Source of the DNA: Phoronis australis
Lineage: Eukaryota > Phoronida > Phoronidae
Length of the DNA stretch: 64,000 nucleotides
NCBI GenBank assembly: GCA_002633005.1
Contig: NMRA01000030.1
Location: 197,174 to 261,173, forward strand
Direction: 5' to 3'
A model generated the notes under the pieces. That model searched no databases. It had not been told where the DNA came from and saw only the letters and a list, made by a program, of their open reading frames with translations. The position numbers were made by a program, and so were the translations under genes. Positions 11,842 to 24,620 of the stretch are shown here, piece by piece. Positions within the stretch are counted from its first letter, which is position 1, and every line of letters starts with the position of its first letter.

Positions 11842-12778
11842 CTGAAGTAAACATTTCGGTTTTCAACTGGCCCAGCATTTTACGAGCATCAAAAATGCTC
11901 ACATTTTAGCATTCGTGAATATTAGTATTGTTCATTTTTACCATGCATTTGCTTTTACGCCGTTAGAGAATTGCCCATTATGAATGCAGGCATAATACGT
12001 ATTCTATAAGCTAGACCAATGACACGGGCATGAGTACTGTACATATGAGCAGTGTACATGAGCACTGTACATGAGCACTGTACATGAGCACAGTGCTCAT
12101 GTACAGTGCTTATGTACAGTACATGAGTACTGTAACCATCTGTTCCATGGTTGTTATTAATTCGTTACGGTGGCAGTCTTTAGGGACCAAGATTTGTAAA
12201 ATTCCTGTCGTCGCGTACAATAGTACATTGTATATTATGTGGTTTCAGGTTCTATATAATCTGAGCGGAACGACACGTTTCGGCACAATGACGGTTTTCC
12301 ACCGATGATTTTCTTTACAGCCGTTGAGTTTTGCACCACGGAATAGACACTTTGGGAGAGACTTAGGTACTGTACAGTTTCAGAGAAACAAGTGAAGTTG
12401 CCATCATAATGTGTCGATCAATTGGTTTAGAGAGGATATCGGTAGCCATGTGGATTAGGACGGAAAATCCTGATTAAATTGAAATTGTGGCGCTCAGACC
12501 AATTTGCGTACGCTCTGTAACCGGGCTGCATGTAATCAAAATGAAATAATGGCTTCACATGATGAAGTCAAACGTCAAGAATAACATACTCTTGTATGAA
12601 ATCAACTCAATTTTCAAAATTTCCGATTATACCTAGTCGAAGCGGAAATTCCGGTATAGATGCGCTCAATTGTTTTGCAATTTCTTTTTCACAAATTGGC
12701 CAGTGTTGAATTTGCGATTAGCTGATATATGAATAATGAGATTCTACACTGAGCTCAGCGTGAGTTTCTTTAACGCAC
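11842..12778 (-). other. eag intron 7
   Basis: 937-base GT-AG intron holding the near-perfect palindrome at 12064-12120. Nothing else recognised. Confidence 0.9.
12064..12120. repeat. 57-base near-perfect palindrome
   Basis: Arms 12064-12091 and 12093-12120 match at 27 of 28 positions around a single central base. The arms are built of the 15-base unit TGTACATGAGCAC repeated in tandem. Confidence 0.9.
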
Positions 12779-12978
12779 CTTTGACGTGTCGATCCCTTTT
12801 GTAATAGCCCATGTAGAGACAACGTAGTCCATGACTCTCTCGCCTAACGATTTGGGTATATCGTGAATTTTCATAAACTCCCGGACGCTGTTGAGCATGT
12901 CGTGGTAGCGGGCAGTACTGGAATACATCTGCGTGAAGATGGTCGTCACATTACCGAATATGGTCGCGTAAAGTAGAG
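12779..12978 (-). CDS. eag: eag exon 7: end of S6 and C-linker
   Basis: Encodes residues 461 (shared) to 527. The peptide [14 protein letters not shown] finishes S6. The C-linker follows with [13 protein letters not shown] and [20 protein letters not shown], both very typical of EAG. The acceptor is CGCCGTTTCAG and the donor AAG|GTGCGT, a less common but valid 5' splice site. The two entry bases CT join the T of exon 6 to make Ser461. The exon is 200 bases, so phases are consistent on both sides. Confidence 0.95.
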
Positions 12979-15900
12979 CTGAAACGGCGTATATATAAGG
13001 TGAAAATGCAAGAATAACCATAATTTAATACAAAGAAAAGTGCAGTAGCACGCGGCTTTCTAAGTTCATAGTTTCACTACCTCGAAAAACAATAATACAA
13101 AGAACTCTAAAATCCAAGACAACGTTTAAACCGTTAAATTTATTATGTCCTGTTTAGCTGGCTACCTAACGAAAATCGAATTGGGCCTTTTACTCTCGTA
13201 ATATTGGTGTCGTAAAGAGGCATGGAACGCGAAAGCTCCTCAAAAATATCCGTTAAGCAATTCTTGACGAAAGTACCATCTCGCCACGTCTAATACAGAG
13301 AAATTCACTTTCTCCTGTGAAGAAATTTCCAGAAAAAATCACAAAATTCACGATTTTTGAAATATGCGCGTAGGAAAAACTGGTTACCACTGAGTTTCTA
13401 ATCTCCCTCCCACTTATGATAAATGCGTATTTGAGGTCAAAGTTCACAGGAAATGTGCTTCCTTTATGTCTTGCCATACCTAATAAGGAGACCTGCTTTG
13501 CATTGTGGGTGAAAAATCAACAGAAGTGGCGAGCAGTTGGCAGAAGAAAATGCTTTGATATCAACAGAAATTAAATATCTTTACGAACAAACCCTATAAA
13601 ATACCTGGTGAGCAGGTTGAATTCTGTTTCAGTGGCAGAGAACCACTTTCAATGTTGCAATTTAGTCCGTTTATCCAGTCCTCTTTAATATTCCTTATCG
13701 TGATATGATTCCAATTCAAGTCAGAGGCAATGCGCACCTGCGTTTTCGACATCGCGATTTTAGGGTTGACCAACCGAATAAAGTCTAAAACATTTTGTTG
13801 AGCCGCTGGTAGTTCCGTAGTCGCTAAACCAGCTCTTAAACTGTTCAAGAGCACAGTGTTTTTTAGTAGATTCGAGTTGGTGATGAAAACGTACTCCTAT
13901 CACGGTAAGTAATATTATGAGATAGGTGTCATCACGAGTAAAAGATTTAACTCGACATTAGTGTTGTAGTCAACTTAACATGACGAAATGCAGCGTTGAG
14001 ATAATCACCTTCTTCTGAAATGCAGAAACCGAAAATCCAAGTATAGAGTATACAGTATTTCGGTACCTAGGTCGAACATTACCGACTTTTGTGGAACAAA
14101 TGAATTGATGAACTCACAAACGCCCCTCGTCAACCTTTGTTATGTGTACAGTAATGCTGATTGTCCTTCTTGGACTAACCTGCCCAATGTACATGCACAA
14201 TCTGAATTAAAGAGTTATTGTTTGAGAACTTGAGGCAAAAGTAGGAACATGGCATGTCACAGAATTCTTGACATATAGCTTGTTTATATGCCTGGGTGGA
14301 ATGATAAACATTCACGTTAGTTTCAACTCAAAGCAAGCACCACTTTATGGAAAACGAGACCGTCCACAAATTCGTGCAATTTAGGTTGTGTTGTCAAGCG
14401 CTACAGAAACACGAGCGAACAAAATGATTTCATAAACCCGAGAAGTTCTATCGTTTTAGGATTGAGGTCGTGTAGTATATGTTCTGTTTCTGTCATGCAC
14501 TATGTGAAGTATTCATGTTTTAGACCACCATCGCCAATCTTTATGATGAATGGTAAAATTTGAACACGGTTTTTATGAGTTTTGTAATTATCATATTCCA
14601 ATGTTATACACCAATCACAATATCTAAGTTAGTTGGAGGCTATGTATGACTAAGCATTTATGGACAGCTTCTTCGTTTTGTAGAAAAACGTTATCAAACA
14701 TGAGCAAATTGACTTTGTATACATATTTTTACAGCATCTCAAAACCGATATGAATGGCTATTGTCTCGTTAGGTCCACGTTCTACACTATTTCACCGACT
14801 TTAATCCAAATGATATGACTGAAAGTATTCATCGCGTTAATCCAAATGAGGTAGGTAGGTCTCATGCTCTAAACTTTAGATGACACGTGATCAACCGCGT
14901 GAAGTTACGCTATTATATCCGCAGCAGAATACTAGTTTCGCGTTTTTGATTGAGGAGAGCAATTTGTAAGGTAAAATTTTCACAAACTGAACTTCCAAGC
15001 AAGAGCCATCTTGAAAGACTTTTTGCGAAGATATAAATTTTCGCAGTGATTGTAACATTTCCATCGTCTTGCAAAAGTGCTTGTGTTTACAAATGTACTC
15101 GAAATTAGCTCGTGGCAAAGCAGAGAAATTCGGATGCGGCTAGCCAGAATTACTTGCACAGTCGTACCCATAGGGGGTGATATCTAAAAAACCTGCCACA
15201 GAGGGCACAATAATAATACCCCGTCTCATAGTCACATGGATCCCTCAAAAGCCGTTGCGACCGAGTCAGGAGGCAGTTGGAAAATTTTGGCGATCACTGG
15301 AAGTGAAAATTGGTACCCCGTTTCGTCGCTACAGGACCCCTTCGAAAGCTGTGGGTACGGGGGGAGGGGGCCGAGGCAGTGCGAATGTTGTGGCGAAAGG
15401 TGGGGATTGTATTGACTAGAGTCCCATACCTTTTATGGCTTGGGGGCCGGATTCGAGAAACCTCCGGTACTGGAAATGTGACATTGCCGGAAATTGCACC
15501 GTCAGCTGCAGACAGGGGTCATCTGCTGTTCCTGCTAGTTCATAATCATATGAACTGGAGTACGGAAGTGTGTTGGCCAAGGAGACGCACTGGCAAATTT
15601 TGTTCGCCATTTTCGCAGTACCTGACTGCACCGCTACAGTTACAGTGAATGATTGTGTTCAAATTACCAAAGACTGGCTAACGCTATAATCAACATTTGA
15701 GACAGCAGTGGAAATTTTCGCCCGTAAAGTACAGTGGATCATTACGTAAGGTAGATGCAAGAAACTCGTGAAAATGCAAAAAAGTGCAAGAACCCGGTTT
15801 TACTTGTTTTGATCAACGTCACGCGTCATGCATGCCTGCTTGCACATGAAGTGTTTGCTTATGGCCTTCGGTCACGAAAATTAACTTTTGTATACGACAT

Positions 15901-16478
15901 TTTCCACTATGAATTTGGTTTCAAATTGTTCCGTAGCCATATTAAAAATGACTTCTTAGCTTTTATAGAACTTACGTGACTTCGTTATTGGTTGAATCCA
16001 AGTCCTGCAACTAGGTTTGTCATGGTGTCAGTTTAAGCGCCCTCTAGCATGGTCTCTAGGAATAACAATTGTCAACCACAAACCACGTCTCATTTGAGTC
16101 AGTATTATACCCTGTTCTATGTGTTCTTGTATTGCTGTTTCGTTTAATTGTAACTAATTGTACTGTCGTTGAAAAAAAAACTCGAACATCTTTTATAAGC
16201 GTTTGAAGAAACAAACCAACATTTTTCTTTAAAAGGCAATTTCCCGTTTTCTATTCAATTTGTGTTACTAGTGCACATATAAGAGGCTTCAAAGAGAAAT
16301 GCTTGTAAAGAGGAAATGGAATGCATGTACGGTACGGTGAAAAAAATGTCAAACATTCTTATTTGGATTTAAGATACGATTGAATCTACAATTATACCGT
16401 GACTGGTACGTGTAGCTATGTCTACTACAAGAAGTACAGTGTGTTTCTTTGCATGTTTTCTCCTTCCCGGAGTGGTTA

Positions 16479-16558
16479 TAGATATAAACACCATCAGCGT
16501 CACGTTGTCTAATTACGCTAGATATAAACACCGTCAGCGTCACGTTGTCTAATTACGC
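16479..16558. repeat. 40-base tandem duplication
   Basis: Unit starting TAGATATAAACACC occurs twice head to tail (16479-16518, 16519-16558). The same pair is at 23059-23138 in the second contig copy. Confidence 0.95.
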
Positions 16559-16815
16559 ATTACGCATTTTACCAATGTCTATTCATCTGAACACCTTGAA
16601 AGCTATCATTACTTGGACATATTGCTATATCTGCGTGGACGACCTCATGTTCGTCGTTTTCGGCAGTGATTTTGATAAATATTCGTTTGGAATAAACAAT
16701 AAAACTGGGGTTACTTCTGGCAATGAGACAGTGGGTATTTTGCATTTTCTAGCTTGGATGTTATGTGGTATTTACTTTTTGTACTGAGGTCTTAGTGGAC
16801 TAACTATAACACCGC

Positions 16816-17701
16816 AGGATAAGGCAACCTTTTTTTCATGTCATTTTTAGCAAAAATAAGATTCATTGATTATCCCAGACATATTTTTCACTTAATTACA
16901 GCTTTTTGCAATTTAATTAATAATTCGTTCTCTACTCCGGAAGTGACGTTTTGGGAGGCAAGAATTTCGCGCCAATTTCTTTTCATATAGTCTAACTATG
17001 AGAGTCAGTCATTGTTCTACCTCGGTTGTGATAAGTTAGGTCGTCGTTTGCTTTTGTTTACGAGTCAGTCAACATGCCACACTGTGTACCTGGATGTAAT
17101 CATTATAGTCCAGAGCCAGTAAGCAGCCCTGCTGCGGTGTTGAGTAGTGGGAGTGAATACAGGCCTAGTTAGACTCTGAGTGAACAGGACAGTTCGTCGT
17201 CCAATGAATAGATCGGTGAGCCAAACATTGACAAGTTCATTGTGGACTTGTCTAAAGTATTGGAGCTATTTAGAAGATGCCAGGTGTGTGGCGAGGGAGT
17301 TACTCGCCAGGATGTAAGCCGTTTGTGTGCTCAGGTAACCATCCAGTGGGAGTGTGTCGCGAGACACTCGGGCAGTTGTTCCTCTGTCCGTGAGAAGATA
17401 ATGACTACATCCCGGCACGCAACAACAGTGTGGCATGTCGACAGACTCAAAAACAAAAGCAAACGACGACCGAACTTCGCAAAACCGAGGTAGAGCGATG
17501 ACTGACTGGGCAGCTCTCACAGTCGGTCAAAAAGAAAAGAAATCGGCGCGAAATTCTTGCCTCCCAAAACGTCACTTCCTAAGTAGCAGACGAGTAATTG
17601 TTTAAATTACAAAAAGCTGTAATTAACTGAAAAATATGTCTGGAATAAATAACGACCCTTAGTTTTGCTAAAAATGACATGAAAAAAGGTTGCCTTCGCC
17701 T
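16816..17701. mobile_element. Foldback element with THAP-like ends, copy in repeat 1
   Basis: Ends AGGATAAGGCAACC and, inverted, AGGCGAAGGCAACC. The arms stay complementary for more than 170 bases (including AAAATGACATGAAAAAAGG). Each arm contains a short start, M-P-H-C-(C-C)-V-P-G-C-x-H-Y, like the opening of a THAP zinc finger, facing inwards. The plus-strand arm (from 17074) lacks two codons. No transposase body. Same family as 43229-44104. Confidence 0.7.
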
Positions 17702-18030
17702 CAAATGTTCGCTTCTAGACACACTGTAACAGTACGCACCGGTAGGGGTCGCAGTTTTTTATTTAAGCTAGGGCAAAGTTTCGTTTCTGGATTGACTATA
17801 ATGTCACATTGTGACGGAGGCTACAGAGGTTCGTCTACGGACTACCCACTCCAACGTACAATGAGGCCGTAAAGGTTTTTCTCTTGACTTAGTATAACGC
17901 TGAACACTGAGGCCGCAAACGTTCGTCTCTAAAATCGCATCCTGCCAAGGCCAAACTTACTATAACACCACACTCCTAAGGCCACAGAGCCTCGTTTCTG
18001 GAGGTTACCCATAACAGCAATCCTGGAATT
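17702..18030. repeat. Degenerate tandem array, unit about 65-70 bases
   Basis: Units share a pattern like ACTGAGGCC ... GTTCGTCTCTA ... ACTATAAC. One related unit also lies left of the foldback element (about 16785-16815), so that element probably inserted into the array. It is repeated at about 24291-24620. Confidence 0.5.
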
Positions 18031-19179
18031 CGTCTCTTCTTAAAACCAAACATTGTTTGTTCAAATTCAACGGGTTTGCATTTTCATCAACGTTGTTTAC
18101 ATCGGCAATTTATTTCCTTGCGTGATAATTTCTAATTAAAATGTCTCTGATCAATATTTGCAAACACTGTCTTTTGATTGACAAGTAAACAGAACGATAG
18201 TTCCGCATCGATAACAGGACATGGCGTTACTATGACAAACCATTGAAATTAGATGCTGCTTTAAGTCCTGCTTCGAAAGTGAATTAGCACAAGCTACTGT
18301 CTTTGATGTCTTAAAAGACCTCTCTAATGTCGTTCTTCGACTCAAATAGAATACCGTTTCATATGGAAAGTGAAACACACGAGATACAGCCAAAGGTGCC
18401 TGATTTGTCTTAGAAGATAATGTGTTCGTGGCTAAATTGAAAACGTCAGGCCATGTCCATCGATATTCCTTGGACGGAGACATAAACGAGTTGAGTTGGC
18501 CAAAAAAACAGGAACATACGGTCTGAAGTTATGGGTTGATGTTACGCCGGTATTGTCGAAATTACCAACTGCTGACAATGTAATTTTCACTGACTAAAAA
18601 CAAAATATTACGTCTGGTTTTAAGACGACAAGTTTTGATCTCTTACAATATAGCCTTTTCGTTTTTACAATTCATTAGTCGGATGTTGAAGAATACGACA
18701 CTGGCATCACCAAGACTACGAATGCATAATATGTTTCTAGATTTAATGTACGTCAAGACTCTTTGTCTGGTTCGAAATAAAATGTTGAAGACTGAAAACG
18801 CGGGTATTGGCCAATTAATTAGAGTAAAGTTGCGGTGGTTATCTTACTACATGTCTTCCTTGAACAATCGATTGAAATGTGCCCCTAGAGTAGAAAGCCG
18901 TTGGTGCGTTTGCCTAAAGACCCATGATCGTCGTGTACGAGTCGACAGGTGACAACTGCCTCAGTGACTAGTCAGAATATACACGGTGATTGGCCAGAAC
19001 GTTCGCATGAGTCGAAGCAAAATCGCATGCAACTATGACGTCAGAATCCAAAACATCGCGTTATATCACCTGTCTCCTCGCTGCGATTATGTCATTTGAC
19101 GATCACATCGACAATCACAAGCGACAGTCTCATAGCGTATATAAAATTTTAGACTGTTAGTTTGTCTAATAGTACTTAC

Positions 19180-19594
19180 AACCGATGATCATCATACAGA
19201 TGCTGTAAATCTTCTCTGAAGTGGTATTGGCGGCAACGTTACCGAATCCGACACTGGTCATGCATGACAGAGTGTAGTAAAGAGATGTCGAGTAAAGGCT
19301 TCCTTTATCCGGGCCTCCCAAAAGTTCCTGAGTCGCATTGTTCCTGTGAAACCTCATGTTGGTAACGTTATTTGCTAGAATCATTAGCCAACTATGAGAA
19401 TAGCCCATTTTCGTCTCATCGTATCCAATCCTGTACCAACCGCACGCGAACCAATGCGCTACTACGACAAAGACGAAGATCAGCATAACCAGCAGCGCAG
19501 CACCATACTCCAACACGTGATCCAGTTTTCTTGCTACGCGACCCAGCCGCAGCAGACGCACCACTTTCAAAGCACTAAACAGGCTACTGATGCC
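19180..19594 (-). CDS. eag: Second copy of eag exon 6 (S4 to S6), within the repeated contig
   Basis: Same 415-base exon as 25769-26183, offset by 6589 bases, with both splice sites intact. I see two base differences: one silent, and one giving His rather than Tyr at residue 405 in the S5-pore turret. Only 43 bases of upstream intron survive before the N run at 19638. Including both copies in one transcript would shift the frame because 415 is not a multiple of three, so the copies are either mutually exclusive or two alleles. The flanking 5.8 kb is also repeated and both repeat ends coincide with the N gap, so an unmerged second haplotype is the most likely explanation. Confidence 0.8.
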
Positions 19595-19637
19595 CTGCAA
19601 ATTAAATATAGAAGACGCATTAGGAAAAGTAACCAAA

Positions 19638-20440
19638 NNNNNNNNNNNNNNNNNNNNNNNNNNNNNNNNNNNNNNNNNNNNNNNNNNNNNNNNNNNNNNN
19701 NNNNNNNNNNNNNNNNNNNNNNNNNNNNNNNNNNNNNNNNNNNNNNNNNNNNNNNNNNNNNNNNNNNNNNNNNNNNNNNNNNNNNNNNNNNNNNNNNNNN
19801 NNNNNNNNNNNNNNNNNNNNNNNNNNNNNNNNNNNNNNNNNNNNNNNNNNNNNNNNNNNNNNNNNNNNNNNNNNNNNNNNNNNNNNNNNNNNNNNNNNNN
19901 NNNNNNNNNNNNNNNNNNNNNNNNNNNNNNNNNNNNNNNNNNNNNNNNNNNNNNNNNNNNNNNNNNNNNNNNNNNNNNNNNNNNNNNNNNNNNNNNNNNN
20001 NNNNNNNNNNNNNNNNNNNNNNNNNNNNNNNNNNNNNNNNNNNNNNNNNNNNNNNNNNNNNNNNNNNNNNNNNNNNNNNNNNNNNNNNNNNNNNNNNNNN
20101 NNNNNNNNNNNNNNNNNNNNNNNNNNNNNNNNNNNNNNNNNNNNNNNNNNNNNNNNNNNNNNNNNNNNNNNNNNNNNNNNNNNNNNNNNNNNNNNNNNNN
20201 NNNNNNNNNNNNNNNNNNNNNNNNNNNNNNNNNNNNNNNNNNNNNNNNNNNNNNNNNNNNNNNNNNNNNNNNNNNNNNNNNNNNNNNNNNNNNNNNNNNN
20301 NNNNNNNNNNNNNNNNNNNNNNNNNNNNNNNNNNNNNNNNNNNNNNNNNNNNNNNNNNNNNNNNNNNNNNNNNNNNNNNNNNNNNNNNNNNNNNNNNNNN
20401 NNNNNNNNNNNNNNNNNNNNNNNNNNNNNNNNNNNNNNNN
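19638..20440. other. Assembly gap of 803 N
   Basis: Run of undetermined bases between the two copies of the 5.8-kb repeat, so neither duplication breakpoint can be read. Confidence 0.99.
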
Positions 20441-23058
20441 ATGCTCGAGTTGGTAATGAAAACGTACTCCTATCACGGTAAGGAATATTATGAGATAGGT
20501 GTCATCACGAGTAAAAGATTTAACTCGACATTAGTATTGTAGTCAACTAAACATGACGAAATGCAGCGTTAAGATAATCAACTTCTTCTGCAGAAACCGA
20601 AAATCCAAGTATAGAGTATACAGTATTTCGGTACGCCTAGGTCGAACATTACCCACTTTTGTGGAACAAATGAATTGATGAACTCACAAACGTCCCTCGT
20701 CAACCTTTGTTATGTGTATAATAATGCTGATTGTCCTTCTTGGACTAACCTGCCCAATGTATATGCACAATCTGTATTAAGAGTTATTGTTTGAGAAATT
20801 GAGGCAAAAGTAGGAACATGACATGTCACAGGATTCTTGACATATAGCTTGTTTATATGCCTGGGTGGAATGATAAGCATTCACGTTAGTTTCAACACAA
20901 AGCAAGCACCACTTTATGGAAAACGAGACCGTCCAAAAATTCGGGCAATTCGGGTTGTGTTGTCAAACGCTACAGAAACACGAGCGAACAAAATGATTTC
21001 ATAAACCTCGGAAATTCTATCGTTTAAGATTGAAGATGTGAAGTATATGTTCAGTTTCTGTCATGCACTATGTAAAGTATTCATGCTTTAGACCACCATC
21101 GCCAATCGTTATGGTAAAATGGAAACGGGTAAAATTTGCACACGGTTTTTAAGAGTTTTGTAATTATCTTGTTCCAATGTTATACACCAATTACAATAAC
21201 TAATTTAGTTGGAGGCTATGACTAAGCATTTATGGATAGTTTCTTCGTTTTGTAGAAAAAACGTTATCAAACATGACCTGCTCTCTATGAACATGAGCAA
21301 ATTCACTTTGTATACATATTTTTACAGCATTTCAAAACCGATATGAATGGCTATTTTCTCGTTAGGTCCACGTCCTACACTATTTCACCGACTTTAATCC
21401 AAATGATATGACTGAAAGTATTCATCGCATTCAATCCAAATGAGGTTGATAGGTCTTATGCTCTAAACTTTACATGACACGTGATCAACCGCGTGAAGTT
21501 ACGCTATTAGAACCGCAACAGAATACTAGTTTCGCGTTTTTGATTGAAGAGAACAATTTGTAAGGCAAAATGTTCACAAACTGAACTTCCAAGCAAGAGC
21601 CATCTTGAAAGACTTTTTGCGAAGATAAATTTTTTGCGGTGATTGTAGCAGTTCCATCGTCTTGCAAAAATGCTTGTGTTCACAAATGTGCTCGAAACTA
21701 GATCGTGGCAAAGCAGTGAAATTCGGATGCGGCTAGCCAGAACTACTTGCACAATCGTATCCACAGGGGGCGATAGCTAAAAAACCTGCAACAGAGGGCA
21801 CAATAATAAGACCCCGTCTCATAGTCACATGGATCCCTCAAAAGTCGTTGCGACCGGGTCAGGAGGCAGTTGGAAAATTTTGGCGACCACTGGAAGTGAA
21901 AATTGGTACCCCGTTTCGTCGCTACAGGACCCCTTCGAAAGTTGTGGCTACGGGGGGAGGGGGCCGAGGCAGTGCGAATGTTGTGGCGAATGGTGGGGAT
22001 TGTATTGACTAGAGTCCCATACCTTTTATGGCTTGGGGGATTCGAGAAACCTCCGGTACTGGAAATGTGACATTGCCGGAAATTGCACTGTCAGCTGCAG
22101 ACAGGGGTCATCTGCTGTTCCTGCTAGTTCATAATCATGTGAACGGGAGTACGGAAGTGTGTTGGCCAAGGAGACGCACTGGCAAATTTTGTTCGCCATT
22201 TTCGCAATACATGACTGCACCGCTACAGTTACAGTGAATGATGGTGTTCAAATTACCAAAGACTGGCTAACGCTATAATCAACATTTGATACAGCAGTAG
22301 AAATTTTCGCGCGTAAAGTACAGTGGCTCACTACGTAAGGTAGATGCAAGAAACTCGTGAAAATGCAAAAAAGTGCAAGAACCCGGTTTTACTAGTTTTG
22401 ATCAACGTCACGCGTCATGCATGCCTGCTTGCACATGAAGTGTTTGCTTATGGCCTTCGGTCACGAAAATTAACTTTTGTATACGACATTTATTACTATG
22501 AATTTGGTTTCAAATTGTTCCTTAGCCATATTAAAAATGACTTCTTGGCTTTTAAAGAACTGACGTGACTTCGTTATTGGTTGAATCGAAGTCCTGCAAC
22601 TTGGTTTGTCATGGTGTCGGTTTAAGCGCCCTCTAGCATGGTCTCTAGGAATAACAATTGTCAACCACAAACCACGTCTCGTTTTAGTCAGTATTATACC
22701 CTGTTCTATGTGTTCTAGTACTGCTTTTTCGTTTAATTGTTACTAATTGTACTGTCGTTGAAAAAAAAAACTCGAACATCGTTTGAAGAAACAAACCAAC
22801 ATTTTTCTTTAAAAGGCAATTTCCCGTTTTCTATTCAATTTGTGTTACTAGTGCACATATAAGAGGCTTCAAAGAGAAATGCTTGTAAAGAGGAAATGGA
22901 ATGCATGTACGGTACGGTGAAAAAAATGTCAAACATTCTTATTTGGATTTAAGATATGATTGAATCTACAATTATACCGTGACTGGTACATGTAGCTATG
23001 TCTACTACAAGAAGTACAGTGTGTTTCTTTGCATGTTTTCTCCTTCCCGGAGTGGTTA

Positions 23059-23138
23059 TAGATATAAACACCATCAGCGTCACGTTGTCTAATTACGCTA
23101 GATATAAACACCATCAGCGTCACGTTGTCTAATTACGC
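23059..23138. repeat. 40-base tandem duplication (second contig copy)
   Basis: Counterpart of 16479-16558, confirming that the duplication predates separation of the two 5.8-kb copies. Confidence 0.95.
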
Positions 23139-23395
23139 ATTACGCATTTTACCAATGTCTATTCATCTGGACACCGTGAAAGCAATCATTACTTGGACAT
23201 ATTGCTATATCTGCGTGGACGACCTCATGTTCGTCGTTTTCGGCAGTGATTTTGATAAATATTCTTTTGGAATAAACAATAAAACTGGGGTTACTTCTGG
23301 CAATGAGACAGTGGGTATTTTGCATTTTTTAGCTTGAATGTTATGTGGTATTTACTTTTTGTACTGAGGTCTGAGTGGACTAACTATAACACCGC

Positions 23396-24290
23396 AGGGG
23401 AAGGCAACCTTTTTTTCATGTCATTTTTAGCAAAAATAAGGTTCATTGATTATCCCATATATATTTTTCACTTAATTACAGCTTTTTCCAATTTAATTAA
23501 TAATTCGTCCTCTACTCCGGAAGTGACGTTTTGGGAGGCAAGAATTTCGCGCCAATTTCTTTTCATATAGTCCAACTATGAGAGTCAGTCATTGTTCTAC
23601 CTCGGTTGTGATAAGTTCGGTCGTCGTTTGCTTTTGTTTACGAGTCAGTCAACATGCCACACTGTTGCTGTGTACCTGGATGTAATCATTATAGTCCAGA
23701 GCCAGTAAGCAGCCCTGCTGCGATGTTGAGTAGTGGGAGTGAATACAGGCCTAGTTAGACTCTGAGTGAACAGTACAGTTCGTTGTCCAATGAATAGATC
23801 GGTGAGCCAAACATTGACAAGTTCATAGCGGACTTGTCTAAAGTATTGGAGCTATTTAGCAGATGCCAGGTGTGTGGCGAGGTCGTTACACGCCGGGATG
23901 TATGCCGTTTGTGTGCTCAGGTAACCATCCAGTGGGAGTGTGTCGCGAGACACTCAGGCAAGTGGGACAGTTGTTCCTCTGTCCGTGAGAAGATAATGAC
24001 TACAACCCGGCACGCAACAACAGTGTGGCATGTCGACAGACTCAAAAACAAAAGCAAACGACGACCGAACTTCGCACAACCGAGGTAGAGCAATGACTGA
24101 CTGGGCAGCTCTCACAGTCGGTCAAAAAGAAATCGGCGCGAAATCCTTGCCTCCCAAAACGTCACTTCCGAAGTAGCAGACGAGTAATTGTTTAAATTAC
24201 AAAAAGCTGTAATTAACTGAAAAATATGTCTGGAATAAATAACGACCCTTAGTTTTGCTGAAAATGGCATGAAAAAGGTTGAATTCGCCT
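23396..24290. mobile_element. Foldback element with THAP-like ends, copy in repeat 2
   Basis: Allelic or duplicated counterpart of 16816-17701. Here the plus-strand arm (from 23653) keeps both extra Cys codons, M-P-H-C-C-C-V-P-G-C, that the other copy has lost by a 6-base deletion. Confidence 0.7.
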
Positions 24291-24620
24291 CAAATGTTCG
24301 CTTCTAGACACACTGTAACATTACGCACCGGCATGGGTCGCAGTTTTTTATTTAAGCTAGGGCAAAGTTTCGTTTCTGGATTGACTATAATGTCACACTT
24401 TGACGGAGGCTACAGAGTTTCGTCTACGGACTACCCACTCCAACGTACAATGAGGCCGTAAAGGTTTTTCTCTTGACTTACTATAACGCTGAACACTGAG
24501 GCCGTAAACGTTCGTCTCTAAAATCGCATCCTGCCAAGGCGGAACTTACTATAACACCACACTCTTAAGGCCACAGAGCCTCGTTTCTAGAGGCTACCCA
24601 TAACAGCAATCCTGGAATTC
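24291..24620. repeat. Degenerate tandem array (second contig copy)
   Basis: Counterpart of 17702-18030 with a few substitutions. Confidence 0.5.

Larger units (their letters stand above)
13868..19637. repeat. 5.8-kb direct repeat, copy 1 (ends at assembly gap)
   Basis: Matches 20441-26226 along its whole length, including eag exon 6, a foldback element and a pair of 40-base repeats. Differences are frequent in the first part (about 5 in 120 bases around 14041-14160, plus small indels) and rare in the last 1.2 kb. The copy stops exactly at the first N of the gap. Confidence 0.95.

Noticed and set aside
18151-18952. Open frames of 105-110 codons conserved between the two 5.8-kb copies
   Set aside because: Their conservation only reflects the near identity of the duplicated DNA. 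The base changes present alter residues freely, and no homology is recognisable.
19166-20542. Long open frames running through the N gap
   Set aside because: The apparent length is undetermined bases translated as unknown residues. Only 19180-19594 on the minus strand is a real exon.
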